The position numbers and the translations under genes are program-made. The notes under the pieces were generated by a model, which worked only from the letters and a program-made list of their open reading frames with translations, was not told the DNA's origin and made no database searches. Positions 11,172-21,159 of a stretch of 64,000 nucleotides of DNA are shown here, in pieces. Source of the DNA: Neopestalotiopsis rosae (lineage: Eukaryota > Ascomycota > Sordariomycetes > Amphisphaeriales > Sporocadaceae); assembly GCA_023078685.1 (NCBI GenBank), contig JALGAS010000011.1, positions 310,001 to 374,000 of the forward strand. Reading direction: 5' to 3'. Positions within the stretch are counted from its first letter, which is position 1. The number at the start of each line of letters is the position of its first letter.

Positions 11172-13535
11172 ATGGCAGCTCGCCTCTTTCTTGTGTTGGT
11201 CTCATGGCTAGCAGTAGTACGCGCTGGCGGGGCGCAATCCTGCTGGAGGGATACAGAATGCAGTGGTCCAGATGATGCAGCATTTCCTGGAGAATGGGAC
11301 AAGAACATTTTTGCACCCAAGTCCAGGACCGTCTCGCCCGTGGCGTTTCTCGAGGGTTCGGGTAATAACGATATCATTGACGCGACAACAACCACGCTGC
11401 AGCTGGACGACGTCAACCTGCCCAGCGTGATTGTCGATTTTGGTCTCGAGGTGGGAGGCATTCTGACCGTAGAATACACGGTCAGGTCGTGCCATGGCAG
11501 CAATGCGCTGGGAATGGCCTTTACCGAGGCCAAGGATTTTGTGGGCACCAACTCGGACAGCACGACGGGCATCTTCACCCAGCCCGACGGCGCCCTCTAC
11601 GCCAACATTTCGGAGACGGGGGACTTTATCTACGTCATGCCCGACAAGTACCTACGTGGAGGATTCCGCTACCTGACGCTCTTTCTGCAACCGGGAACTG
11701 TGTCCGTTCAAATCCACAAGATTTCTCTCGAGATTGCCTTCCAGCCGACGTGGGCCAACTTGCGAGCGTACCAGGGTTATTTTCACAGCAACGACGAGCT
11801 GCTCAACCGGATATGGTACAGCGGCGCGTACACGCTGCAGACGGATGCCGTTCCCCCGTCTACCGGCCGAGTATGGCCCGCACCTAAGACAGCGTGGCAG
11901 AATACCGGGTATCTTGGTCCCGGGGACACGATTCTGACCGACGGGGCGAAACGCGATAGGACTGTCTGGTGAGTTGTGGTCCAACATGACACTGTTTTAA
12001 TCCATACATTTTCAACTGATCTTCTTACAGGCCCGGCGACCTTGGTGTGGCGGTTCCGGCTTCGTTTTACAGCACGGGTGATTTACAGTATGGTTCCTTG
12101 CCACGCGTTTACTCGTGCCACCAACTTACACATTCCGATAGGAGCACAAAGTACGGACTGCAATCGCTGTACGATAACCAGGTTGGTACAACATTACTTC
12201 GCTACAAGACACGTGCTTTGCCGTCTAACTCTTTTTTCCACAGAATGCAGCGACTGGTGAGCTGCCGTTCTCGGGCCCTCCCTTGTCAGCCACGCATTGC
12301 ATGTCGTACCACATGTAGGTGAACGTTGGCGCCCTCCCGCATGTCCAAAAATAACTAATTATTTCAGGTGGACAATGATTGGCACGTACAACTATGTATT
12401 TTTCTCTGATGAAGTAGGTTTTTTGACCACTAATTGGGAAAAGTGTAAGTATTGAGGTCACAGAGTCCTTGACTTTGAGTGCTGACATTCTTCCTTGTCA
12501 GATAAATTTGCCATGTCCTACAGTCTCAGTCAAATCGACAGCGCAACCGGGCTTATCAGCAGTGACAGCCCTGACGCCGACTGGGGCAGATTTTGGGCAA
12601 ATGGCACATTAACTTCGTTGCAAGCCATCTTCTACCGAACATTGGTCACGGGCGCCCAGCTCGCTGACTGGGCGGGCGATACAACAGGTCTAGGCGTACA
12701 ATGGCTTCAACTGGCGGACAAGATCCAGTTCCTCACAAATGAAATTAATTGGGACCCCTCGGTGGGGGCCTTCTTTGACGTTACCGAGCGGCCAGATATT
12801 CATCCACAGGACGGCAATTCACTGGCTGTTTACTTTGGCATTGTCGATGCTTCTTCTGCCGCGGCATCCAGTATTTCCGACTATCTCAAGCACAATTGGA
12901 CGCCGATTGGTGCCGAGTGCGAAGAGCTGCCCGGCGAGGTTTCGCCTTTTATCTCATCCTTTGAGATCCAGGCACACTTGTTGACCGGCAAAACTCAAAG
13001 AGCCCTCGATTTGATCCGTAGCTCCTGGGGCTGGTATCTCAACAACCCCAACGGCACCCAGAGCACAATGGTTGAGGGTTATTTGATCAACGGTACGTGG
13101 GGCTACCGTTGGGATAGAGGCTATGACAACGACTTTTCCTACACGTCGCACTCGCACGGATGGGCTACGGGCCCGGTGACTGCCTTGACGGAGCGTGTTC
13201 TGGGCCTCAGCATCACCGGCCGAGCCGGCGCATCGTGGAGGCTAGCTCCGCAGCCGGGTGACTTGATCCACGTAGAGGGCGGCTTCACGACGAAGCTGGG
13301 CAAGTTTAGCGCAAGCTGGACCAAGCATAATGATGGGTCCATTGTTCTCGACTATGACGCTCCCCCGGGCACGACTGGTGAGGTTGTTGTGTCATCGAGT
13401 GTAGCCAATGTCACGGCCCGTAGCTTGCAAGGTAGGGTGAAGAGGGGCCTTTACGAAATTGTCGAGGGCAGTGATGGCGGAAAAACGCTCGTGATTAAGA
13501 GTGGTGGAGGTCGGCATAGTATCGTCCTTCGATGA
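11172..13535 (+). CDS. Secreted GH78 alpha-L-rhamnosidase
   Basis: Predicted extracellular glycoside hydrolase that removes terminal alpha-L-rhamnose, as in pectin side chains and plant glycosides. Residues 1-20 form a signal peptide. The GH78 signature is at residues 257-270 (DGAKRDRTVWPGDL) and an HSHGWATGP box lies near the end of the (alpha/alpha)6 domain; a beta-sandwich follows. There are many N-X-S/T sites. Six exons, all phases consistent: 11172-11968, 12031-12087, 12142-12181, 12244-12314, 12368-12444 and 12502-13535, giving 691 aa. Donors are GTGAGT, GTATGG, GTTGGT, GTAGGT and GTAAGT. The first junction splits the Trp codon inside the signature, so the motif appears only after splicing. 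The start is the ATG at 11172, directly before the signal peptide. Together with the laccase and GH43 genes downstream it suggests a plant-biomass role. Confidence 0.92.
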
Positions 13536-13875
13536 GACAGAGGGCCCGTCATGCTGCATGGCTTCCTGTTGGCCGCGACGCGCCGATGCTTGGATTGATA
13601 CATTCAGTTGGCCCAGAGTTTGTATCTGTATTTCAGATACTTTTAGTGCATATACCCAAGTGAGCAAACGAGAAATGTCATCTCTTGAGAAATTTTGCCA
13701 GTCTCCTTGGAGACAATTGTTAATACTGAAATCGAATTTCAATATTGCGACTGAGCGAATCGAGTAGTAACATACCTTGGGAACAAATTTTGTATCTGTT
13801 GTCCGTCTTTGCAATGACAGGACCTCCGATCGTAGGCAAGACGAGGTTTGACGCAGCAACCAATAGTCGGAAGGA
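13536..13875. other. Convergent 3' intergenic region
   Basis: AT-rich spacer between the ends of the GH78 gene (plus) and the SET-domain gene (minus). It should contain both 3' UTRs and poly(A) sites. Nothing else seen. Confidence 0.5.
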
Positions 13876-14604
13876 TCAGACTTCTTGGGCAGGCACACTC
13901 TCATGAGCAATCTCCTCCTCCTCCTCTCCCTCTGCAGCCTTTCTCTTGCCCCAAAACCCTTTGCCATAACTAACGCAAATCTCCTCACCCTTGGCAATCC
14001 CCGCAGCACCAGCATCGGCCTTGGTACCCTTTCCACCCTTTGCCCCTGGGACCGCGGCGGCATTCTTCTGCTGCCTCTGCTGCTTCTTCTTACCGGCCGG
14101 CAGCACAAAGACGCCCATGCACTTTTGCCCGACGCGCGGGTCCCAGCACTCGCGGAACTCGGCATTGGGCCGGGCGCGCACGCCGCGGTAGTCATTGACG
14201 AAGCGGGCCTCGTTGCCGGCGCTCGCGGCGTCGACGGCGACCTCGGCCTCGCGGTCCAGCCAGAGGTCGTAGTCGCTGGCCTCGTGGGCCGCGCAGTGAG
14301 GGGGGAGGGCCGAGTGCACGACGCCGTAGTAGGGGAGGATGAGGGTTCCCGGGGCCAGGGCCCGCGCGGCAAAGAGGCCTGCCTGGCCGTGCGCCGGGTG
14401 CGCCGGCTCCGCTATGGGCGTGATGCGGACCTGGGCCGAGGGGCCCCGGGGCAGGCTGGCGGGGACCTCGGTCGTCAGGTCTGCTGGCCGCGTCCGGAGG
14501 GCTGTGGTTTGGAGTTTGCTGAGATGCGCCGCGTGCGACGGCTGAGAGAGGTAGGGCAAGGTTGGCGGCCAGTTTGCCGGCGTTGGATTGGCATTTTTGC
14601 CCAT
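13876..14604 (-). CDS. SET-domain protein, 242 aa
   Basis: Probable SET-fold lysine methyltransferase using S-adenosylmethionine; the substrate is unknown. A SET-like region spans about residues 60-217. It opens with an AGLFAARALAPGTLILPYYG stretch, the usual first strand pattern. NDYRG at 137-141 stands where N-H-S/C of the SAM-binding pseudoknot is expected. The end, KGEEICVSYGKGFW (205-218), carries the Tyr expected at the active site (Y213). Between the last two blocks, about 33 residues rich in Lys, Gln, Ala and Gly (171-203) form a low-complexity insertion, and the C terminus is acidic (EGEEEEE). The start is the ATG at 14604; the open frame continues two codons further but without an ATG. 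It is a single exon with very GC-rich third positions, so long ORFs also open on the opposite strand. His in the motif is replaced by Asp-Tyr, so activity is uncertain. Confidence 0.72.
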   Translation of the reverse strand: MGKNANPTPANWPPTLPYLSQPSHAAHLSKLQTTALRTRPADLTTEVPASLPRGPSAQVRITPIAEPAHPAHGQAGLFAARALAPGTLILPYYGVVHSALPPHCAAHEASDYDLWLDREAEVAVDAASAGNEARFVNDYRGVRARPNAEFRECWDPRVGQKCMGVFVLPAGKKKQQRQQKNAAAVPGAKGGKGTKADAGAAGIAKGEEICVSYGKGFWGKRKAAEGEEEEEIAHESVPAQEV

Positions 14605-15479
14605 CCTCAATACCTGATCGGCGATTCAATTTTTATTTTTTGCCAGTTATGGACAAAGACACCCAATACTCCGTTCTCTTTGGAAAACACGCAAATCTAT
14701 GAGTAATGGTTGGCGTTTCTGTGAATTTGATACCTGCCAGCCGCAGCGTGGACGGTTCGCTAGCCACAACCGTCTGCTGACAGCTGCAGCCGCGCATTAT
14801 ACTGGACTATTTCAATGCAACCACAAACAATCATGATCGAGACATGGAAGAAGGAGGGACTTTCACGTAATTCATACATATGTCAAAGAGACTGATTCAT
14901 AGATGTAGCAAGAATTATTGTGAACTGAGCAGCGTTTTGTACACTGAGATACCTATCGTTTATGGACCTTGAAACGATACGAGGGGTTGAGGCTGTCATC
15001 AAATCGCTAATATGTCAAGATTGAATCCCCCACGGATCCGTCTGTATTCATCAACACAGTTATCATAGATAACCGTCTAAACAAAATTCAGTGAGTGCGC
15101 AGCTTTATATCAAGATGTTGCCCTTGCTAGTCGGAGTGTACTTGCCAAACTAAAGTCGCAGATTTTCTGTAGGAAACAGCGATTAACACCATGGCGCCTC
15201 CATGACATTGTCTGATCATACCTTCTGTTAACTCAATTGGGGTGGTCTCACAGATATGGGAATTGACGGCCTCCTCTCAATCGGTGACTTGCCCGGCACT
15301 TGTTTACTACATGAGGTAGCCACGCCAATTATCACTGTTGTCCCCGTCTGTCCTCTCTAGTCATCTTCCAATTCCCATTTCATCATCACCATCCAAATTA
15401 ATGGTCCTCCTGGGCCAGAAAATTGCTATATCGTTCATTGTTAAGAGCCTCAAGCAAACTTATCAGGTACTTACTCATC
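14605..15479. other. Intergenic, promoter region of two divergent genes
   Basis: AT-rich spacer between the divergent SET-domain gene and the 178-aa gene. No further ORF with coding character was seen. Confidence 0.5.
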
Positions 15480-16088
15480 ATGGATACCCGCGCCTGGATC
15501 ATGTCCTGTTATAGCAAAGGCGAATATCGGTACAACTTTGTCGACGACTTCTATTCCGTCATGGAACGTGTCCTGAGTGGCGGCGACTATTACAGAGACG
15601 GCATGAAGGACATGATCGATAGATTATGGAGGGGCCGCAATCATATGTGGCCAAACGATTGGGTCCAGTGCCCGCGGTGCAATGAGGACTGGACCGTTGA
15701 TCCCCGCAGAAAGGTATGTACATTTTCACCTTAACTAACGGTTTCCACATCACGTTTACTCAAGTATTGACAAGCAACTTTCCAGAACCTGAGGTATAAT
15801 CAGCAGGATCTAAACACGCACCTCAACTCATTCTTTCACACTCGTTTAGCCCAATGGCTCCGCGGTCAAGATTGGGTTCTCCGCAACAGCGGTAGGGGCT
15901 GGATGGCAGGGGTCATGTGTCCATACTGCTTCCAAATGGGGGTATTTCGTGACTATCAGAACTTGGAGTTACTTGAAGAACATATCAGGACTAATTCGAA
16001 TTACGAAGAAGACTTTTTGGCTCGGAGTATGCACTGGAATCTATCGGTTATAGGCGGTTGGCGCGACTTTGACTGGGACAGATGCTAG
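15480..16088 (+). CDS. Hypothetical 178-aa protein with two CxxC pairs
   Basis: I do not recognise the family. Exon 1 is 15480-15713 and exon 2 is 15786-16088; the 72-nt intron has GTATGT, an ATTGAC-type branch and a TTTCCAG acceptor, and both exons are in phase 0. The start ATG at 15480 gives MDTRAWIMSCYSKG; upstream in-frame codons lack an ATG. Exon 1 ends shortly after a CPRC pair, and exon 2 has a CPYC pair followed by a His about 25 residues later, so the protein may bind one zinc through cysteines contributed by both exons. The rest is rich in Trp, Tyr, Arg and Asp. No signal peptide or membrane segment is seen. The canonical intron and unchanged composition across the splice make this a likely real gene; its role is unknown. 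Confidence 0.6.
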
Positions 16089-16249
16089 GAACGTCCATCT
16101 ATGTTTCCACTCTACCGTGACCTCGCATCAAGCTTGAGGCCCCGTGAGGAGTAAATACGTACGTAGCACACGAGATAGCCAGCCAATGAATCCCCGATAA
16201 TCAAAACACCAAAAATCATCACCACAACCACCAAATACGCCAAAAAGCA

Positions 16250-16366
16250 GGTCCGCCTGGGGATCGAACCCAGAATCTCCTGATGTCAACTGATTACAGC
16301 ATTTCTAGGTGTCTCTAGAGAGGAAGCTGTCGTAGTCAGACGCAATGCCAATTCTGCCAACGGACC
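16250..16366 (-). tRNA. tRNA-Arg(ACG) with a 45-nt intron
   Basis: The minus strand folds as a tRNA. The acceptor stem pairs GGTCCGT with GCGGACC (seven pairs, one G-U). The anticodon stem pairs TCTGA with TCAGG. The T arm is CTGGG-TTCGATC-CCCAG. The anticodon loop reads C-T-ACG-A, so the anticodon is ACG (read as ICG, for CGU/CGC/CGA Arg codons). A 45-nt intron, 16329-16285, lies right after position 37, the standard place for nuclear tRNA introns. No CCA is encoded, as expected in eukaryotes. The intron is rather long for a fungal tRNA. Confidence 0.88.
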
Positions 16367-17351
16367 AAAGGAGAAGCGACTGAATTGCTCCAGTGCTTCA
16401 TGAAAACGTTTGCTGTTACAAAGCACTATATTGCAAAGTTTTCACGAATAAGCGGAGTGTCTGGGCGAAAAAACGGGGCCGGAGAGGCCGGTCTTTACAA
16501 ATAGTTGGGTTGCTTGGAAATGGGCTCCGAAATTGCCGAGGCAACGGGGCTTCTGGTGTGACTATTGTTTAGCTGGTATGGTAGATCTGGTGCCGATGGG
16601 ACTACTGATTCACTCGCTTACACAGTTTCACTAAGTGCCTGGGCAATGATCTATACTTTTACCTTGTCACCATTATATTTGCAGAGAAGACAATTCAACA
16701 TGAGTTCTTGGTCAGTAGGAGACTATCTTACTCTTTGGACAGCCGTCGACGACCGTTTTATAAGTTAGTGTAGATCCTGGAGCTATTCAGTTACCTTGGA
16801 CTTGGGAATGTGGTGGGGAATTGCTGCCCGCCGGCTATAAAGTCAGATGTAGTGGTTGGCGACGAGGTGTAACACATTTCTGTCGCGTCTAAAACCTTGC
16901 GAGTTGCATCATTGTTTTTGACTCGTCTATTGCGATTCATGATTCCACTTCAATTTGTGTTTGGCGCAAATGACCCTGAGTGGGTAGGAGATGATGCTTA
17001 TCTTTGGAGTCCTTTCCCCTTCGAAGACTAGGTAGGTACCCAGGTAAGCGGCCACCGAGTAGAAGATGGGAATACACCAGCCATGTCAAGGCACGTAGTG
17101 TTGCAATTGGGCCAAAATCGTAGTATATTTTTCGAAGAAGAATCTTTTGTACTCGACAATGATTGATGTCGCTATGTCGTCTGAACGGGGGCAATTGCTT
17201 TTGTGCTATACCATAAATCTATAACTTGACCACAAAAATTCGAATCTCCACCACTTGTGTTACTCCTGTATCAAGAGATACTCAACTCGCAGACGTAAAT
17301 GTTAACAAACTCGCCTGAATCAAAACTGCTGCCAGACCCCGGAAGGCATCT
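16367..17351. other. Intergenic, no gene seen
   Basis: About 1 kb of AT-rich DNA between the tRNA and the 3' end of the chromodomain gene. It contains a short GGTAGGTACC-type motif near 17030 and no supported ORF. Confidence 0.5.
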
Positions 17352-18210
17352 TTAATACTTGTTCGCCCGTACTCCTCTTCGGCGCCTTTTGGCGAACATT
17401 TGATTGCGACCGCCAATCTCTTTGAGATATTCCTCGAGCACCTCGTTGGCGATCATCTTCAACTTGAACTCTGGCTCCATGGTCGTACTGGCATCATCGT
17501 CTGGGTAGCCTACCCATTGTACTCGGAAATGGAACTCCTTCTTGTGCCTCTTGTGCGCCAGGATCTTGAAAACCCAGTATCGCGCCTCATGATAAGGCGG
17601 ATGGTCACTGGGGAAGAGTACTGCGTCACGACCGCCTTGCTTTTCCCAGTATGCAAATAATAGCTCGGATGCGCCATGCTGTATTTCGTCCTCTGCCTCC
17701 CAAGTGATCTTTGGTCTACCTGACCACCCAGGCCATTTCACCTGGAGCATGATCCGACCAGGTTCCTCCAAAGACCAGTGATGCGCGAGAAGTGCCTCGA
17801 CATCGAAGAGGCCTTGACTACGGAGCTTCTGGCGTCTGTTAGCCTCGCGCGCAAATATGTGGTTTGGATGTCTGGCAGATCCTTCGTCGAGAGTAGTATG
17901 CATGTCTTGATTTGCGACACGGCTTGGCTCTTCGTCAAACTCTGCAACAGTCAGGGTAGTCAGCTCGGTGGCCGTTATGAAGGAGATCAATTTGAAGACG
18001 GAACGTACTAAACTCCGCCAAGTCTGCCACTGAGACTGGAATGCAATGTGAGAGCTCTTTTTCTTCAAATTGGACATCCACCACTGGTTCATGATCGCTT
18101 GCTGAGAGCATCCGATCAACATGCGACCCCGTAGGAGAATCTATGAAAAACGTACCAATGTCGTCATTAGCCGGAGCCTGGTCGATGACGCTTCGAAACC
18201 TTGGGGCCAT
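17352..18210 (-). CDS. Protein with two tandem chromodomains
   Basis: Probable chromatin-associated reader protein. Exon 1 is 18210-18009 and exon 2 is 17941-17352; the 67-nt intron has a GTACGT donor, a GCTGAC branch and a GTTGCAG acceptor, with phase 1 maintained, giving 263 aa. The first chromodomain, at about residues 112-172, has the family pattern: an aromatic start (FDVEALL), VKWPGW, then TWE. The second, at about 185-246, runs from YWVFKIL through FRVQWVGY to TMEPE and ends in a C-terminal helix. The tail is strongly basic (KRRRRG), a possible nuclear signal. Residues 1-67 are Asp/Glu-rich and have no clear domain. HP1 proteins pair a chromodomain with a chromoshadow domain, but here both copies look like chromodomains. 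A domesticated fragment of a chromodomain-bearing retroelement is an alternative, though no reverse transcriptase or integrase sequence adjoins it. Confidence 0.75.
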
Positions 18211-18933
18211 ATCTCATTATTTTACATATTAGGTGTTTTAGATCCAAACTGCGCTCTCGGACGTTGTCGATTCAGAGTTTTCGCGGATGACCCTGAGCGA
18301 GCACTTTCGAAATGGTTCTACGCTACAAAGGAATGTATGATGGTCTCTTAGAGAGAAGGGCAACTTGTCATGCTAGAAGCCGGAGCGTGCAAAGGAGGCG
18401 CACTAAATGTAGGATGTACAAGTGAGCCTTACATCAGCCAGAAGTATCGAAATAGGGGAAGGGGCAGCCTTGCTCCTCTGTGAGCTGTGTGAAGTTCAGG
18501 CAAGTACGTTCCTGACAACAAGTCATGATGAAATGGCATGTACCAGTAGCAGGAGCGACTACCTTCATGTTTTCTTATCGGCGCACATTCAGTTTCTGCA
18601 TTTGACCTTTTGCAAAAATTTGCCTTCAGCAAATGCGATGTATCAAGAGCGTCGACTTGACCATTAATCTAACAAAGTCTCAAACAAGAAATTTTCTATA
18701 TACCTATTTCCAAAAATGGAAACGATTATATCTATGAACAGCCAGCCAATCAATTCGCCAAGGTACAAATGCAGATATGCTTTAGGAGAGGGTATCGATG
18801 AAGCTTGCCCAAGGGAGTTCAGCATCGCTGTTGACAAGCAGTAAATCAAGGAAATCAAATATGACGAACCCGGACATTTACCGAAGACGATACGAGTGCC
18901 AGCCCAAAGTCTTCCACCTCGAGTGCTCAATCC
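18211..18933. other. Intergenic, no gene seen
   Basis: Spacer between the 5' end of the chromodomain gene and the 3' end of the laccase gene. Only short ORFs without coding character. Confidence 0.5.
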
Positions 18934-20794
18934 TTAGAAACGAAGTCCAGAATCGATTTTGGGAGGCGCCGAATACGCGTTCCAGGCGGCGCAATTGTCA
19001 TTGTACGCCTTCAAGTCATCATCGCTGATGAGAGCAACTTGCTCGTCGCGACGCTCCATGAAATCCGCCGAAAGACCTCCGCTGACGTGCCATGCAATGT
19101 GGCAGTGGAAAATCCAGTTGCCCGGGTTGTCCGCCTTGAAGGCAATGACAATGTATCCGAACCCTGGCAGCATTGTCACATCACGTCGAGTCGGGTTGTC
19201 ATAACTCAGTGTAGAAGACAGGTCCGATGTGAAGTTGGCGTTGGCTTCAGTTCCTAGGATCAAGAAATCATGACCATGGAGATGCATAGGGCTATCGAAG
19301 ATCAGCTTTTCATTCGTCGCTCGAAGGACATCTTTCGAAACTTACTGTGGGACAATGGCGAGATTCTGAATTACCCAGTATGTCCACTCGTCTTTGTCGT
19401 CGTTGAAGACGAGATTCTCCGACCGAGGATAATCGGTATCTCCATCGATGACGTATTGAAGGACAGGCCTGTCCCAGTCTACGTTGATTGCGCTGCCGTT
19501 AATTGTCCAGATGTTGGCCTGAGTTGCGTTTCTGGTCAAGTTCACATTGAGGTGGTGTGCTGGATCACCAGCGTCCACTATCAGCGTGGTCTCTTCGGCT
19601 TTACGGGTGACGATCGGTGTGAAGTCGAGGCTATCTTGGCAGTTGGCATTCTCTGGACGGTCGCCTTGAATAGTGGGAAGCTCATCCGCAGCACCATCGT
19701 AGCGAAAGATGGCAGCTGGGTACGGATTCTTCGAATTTCCACAAAAGCTGTTATCGAACATGGTAACATTGAACCAGTAGTTGTCCACGTCTTGATCAGC
19801 ATCGATGATGATATCATACCGCTGACCGACCGCCACATATACATTGTCGACCGATGTGGCGTTGATGGGCACAAAGTCTGTTTCAATGATGGTGAAATTG
19901 TGACCCACAAGAGATACTTGATAGTTGTTTTCAGCCGAAGGATTGATTATGCGCAGGCGATGAAGCTTTCCCGGACTGAGGGTCACTACTGCATACTCTC
20001 CTTGGCTAGGATCGGCAGGGTTGATGTTGGTGCCGTTGAAGAGGACGTTATCACTCAGCGGCGGTCCACCTGGTACAGTTGCAGTCGAAATGACCAAATC
20101 ATCGGCATTATCGTAATAATAGTCGCTGATGGGGAATACGCCAAGGTCAATATCATAATTACTGCTTGCAGGACCTTCAATCTGGATTGGTCCCCATACA
20201 CCATTCGCGTACTGAGCAGAGTGATGAGAGTGGTACCACGACGTTCCATATTGCTCTGCCTTGAAGGTGTATGTCTTGGAAGCCTTGGGTGGGATAGGAC
20301 ACTCGGTGACACCATTTGCACCGTCATGTACATTGGAGTGAAACTGACGAATACCGTGCCAGTGGAACGAGGTCCTGTAAGCTCGTATCAGCAAATTACA
20401 CGTCACATTAACAGGAGTCGACTTGAACTTACCCATTGACTGGAAGGCTGTTTGTGATAGTGACGGAGATGGTATCTCCCCACTCCGCAAACAGGGTCGG
20501 TCCTGGGTACTGGCCATTGACGAGTTGGACATACCCCTTCGTAACCCCATCTGGGCCAACCCAATTTTCGACTTCGGTAACTTCCCAGTCATAATGCCGT
20601 TCAATTCCATCAGGTATGGAAGACTCATAGTCGGTCTCTATACTGAATCCATCAGACCAGCATGCTCGATCATCAGCCGTATTGCAGGTGCCAGTTCGTC
20701 GTTGGATGCTTTCCTCGACTGGAATAGCAGAAGCAAGTCCACTGAGGAGCAAGCTACCCGCAAGGCCCTTGAGCCAAAGAAAGGAGCTCATCAT
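18934..20794 (-). CDS. Secreted ascomycete laccase (multicopper oxidase)
   Basis: Oxidises phenols with reduction of O2 to water; likely extracellular and involved in lignin or phenolic turnover or pigment chemistry. Three exons: 20794-20433, 20374-19346 and 19291-18934, with introns of 58 and 54 nt (GTAAGT donors), giving 582 aa. A signal peptide ends near residue 23 (GLASA). All four copper boxes are present: HWHG (125-128), WYHSH (167-171), HPMHLHGH (464-471) and HCHIAWHVSGGL (526-537). The residue at the T1 axial position is Leu537. The second intron splits the His464 codon. The C terminus is DSGLRF, the ascomycete C-terminal plug with only two extra residues. Many N-glycosylation sites are present. 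The start is the first ATG of two at 20794; the frame stays open upstream, but the signal peptide begins here. Confidence 0.95.
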
Positions 20795-20950
20795 GAAGTC
20801 GAAGTTGAGCGAAAGAAGAGAAAGCAAAAGCTGGTGGAATGATGTGATACAAAGGAGAACGAAAAGGAAATCGTCGAGAAAGGAAAATGATACTCGAGAA
20901 AGTCCCACGCCAAATTCTAGTATCAGTGTACTAAACACCAAAGGGCTGAG

Positions 20951-20958
20951 ATATATTG
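20951..20958 (-). promoter_or_regulatory. Possible TATA element of the laccase gene
   Basis: On the minus strand the sequence reads CCAATATATCTC about 155 bp upstream of the laccase ATG, a plausible TATA-like position if the 5' UTR is about 120 nt. No transcription start is known, so this is only suggestive. Confidence 0.25.
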
Positions 20959-21152
20959 GAGATGGAACTGCACCAGTCTTATACTCGCCGACTGCAAGAC
21001 CTCTGGGTCATCTGATGGGTGGGCATTGGTTTCGCTCAAAGCCGTTTTCCGTTCCTAAAGCTTACACCACGTTCTGGGTCACCGTCCCGATTGCAGGGAA
21101 AGAGTTCGCTTGAGCCAACTTGATGACTTCCATCATATCCATCATGCATTTT

Positions 21153-21159
21153 TGCACCC
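21153..21159 (+). promoter_or_regulatory. Possible metal-response element upstream of laccase
   Basis: TGCACCC fits the TGCRCNC metal-response consensus described in fungal laccase promoters and lies about 360 bp upstream of the laccase ATG. A 7-bp degenerate motif is expected by chance at this frequency, so the call is weak. Confidence 0.2.

Noticed and set aside
11703..11716. tRNA B-box-like match (GTTCAAATCC) inside the GH78 gene
   Set aside because: No acceptor stem, A box or anticodon arm surrounds it, and it is part of the coding exon.
13885..14706. 273-codon plus-strand ORF over the SET gene
   Set aside because: It is antisense to a recognisable SET domain; open antisense frames arise from GC-rich third positions.
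20795..20941. N-terminally extended laccase
   Set aside because: The frame is open upstream but lacks an ATG, and the signal peptide starts at the ATG at 20794.
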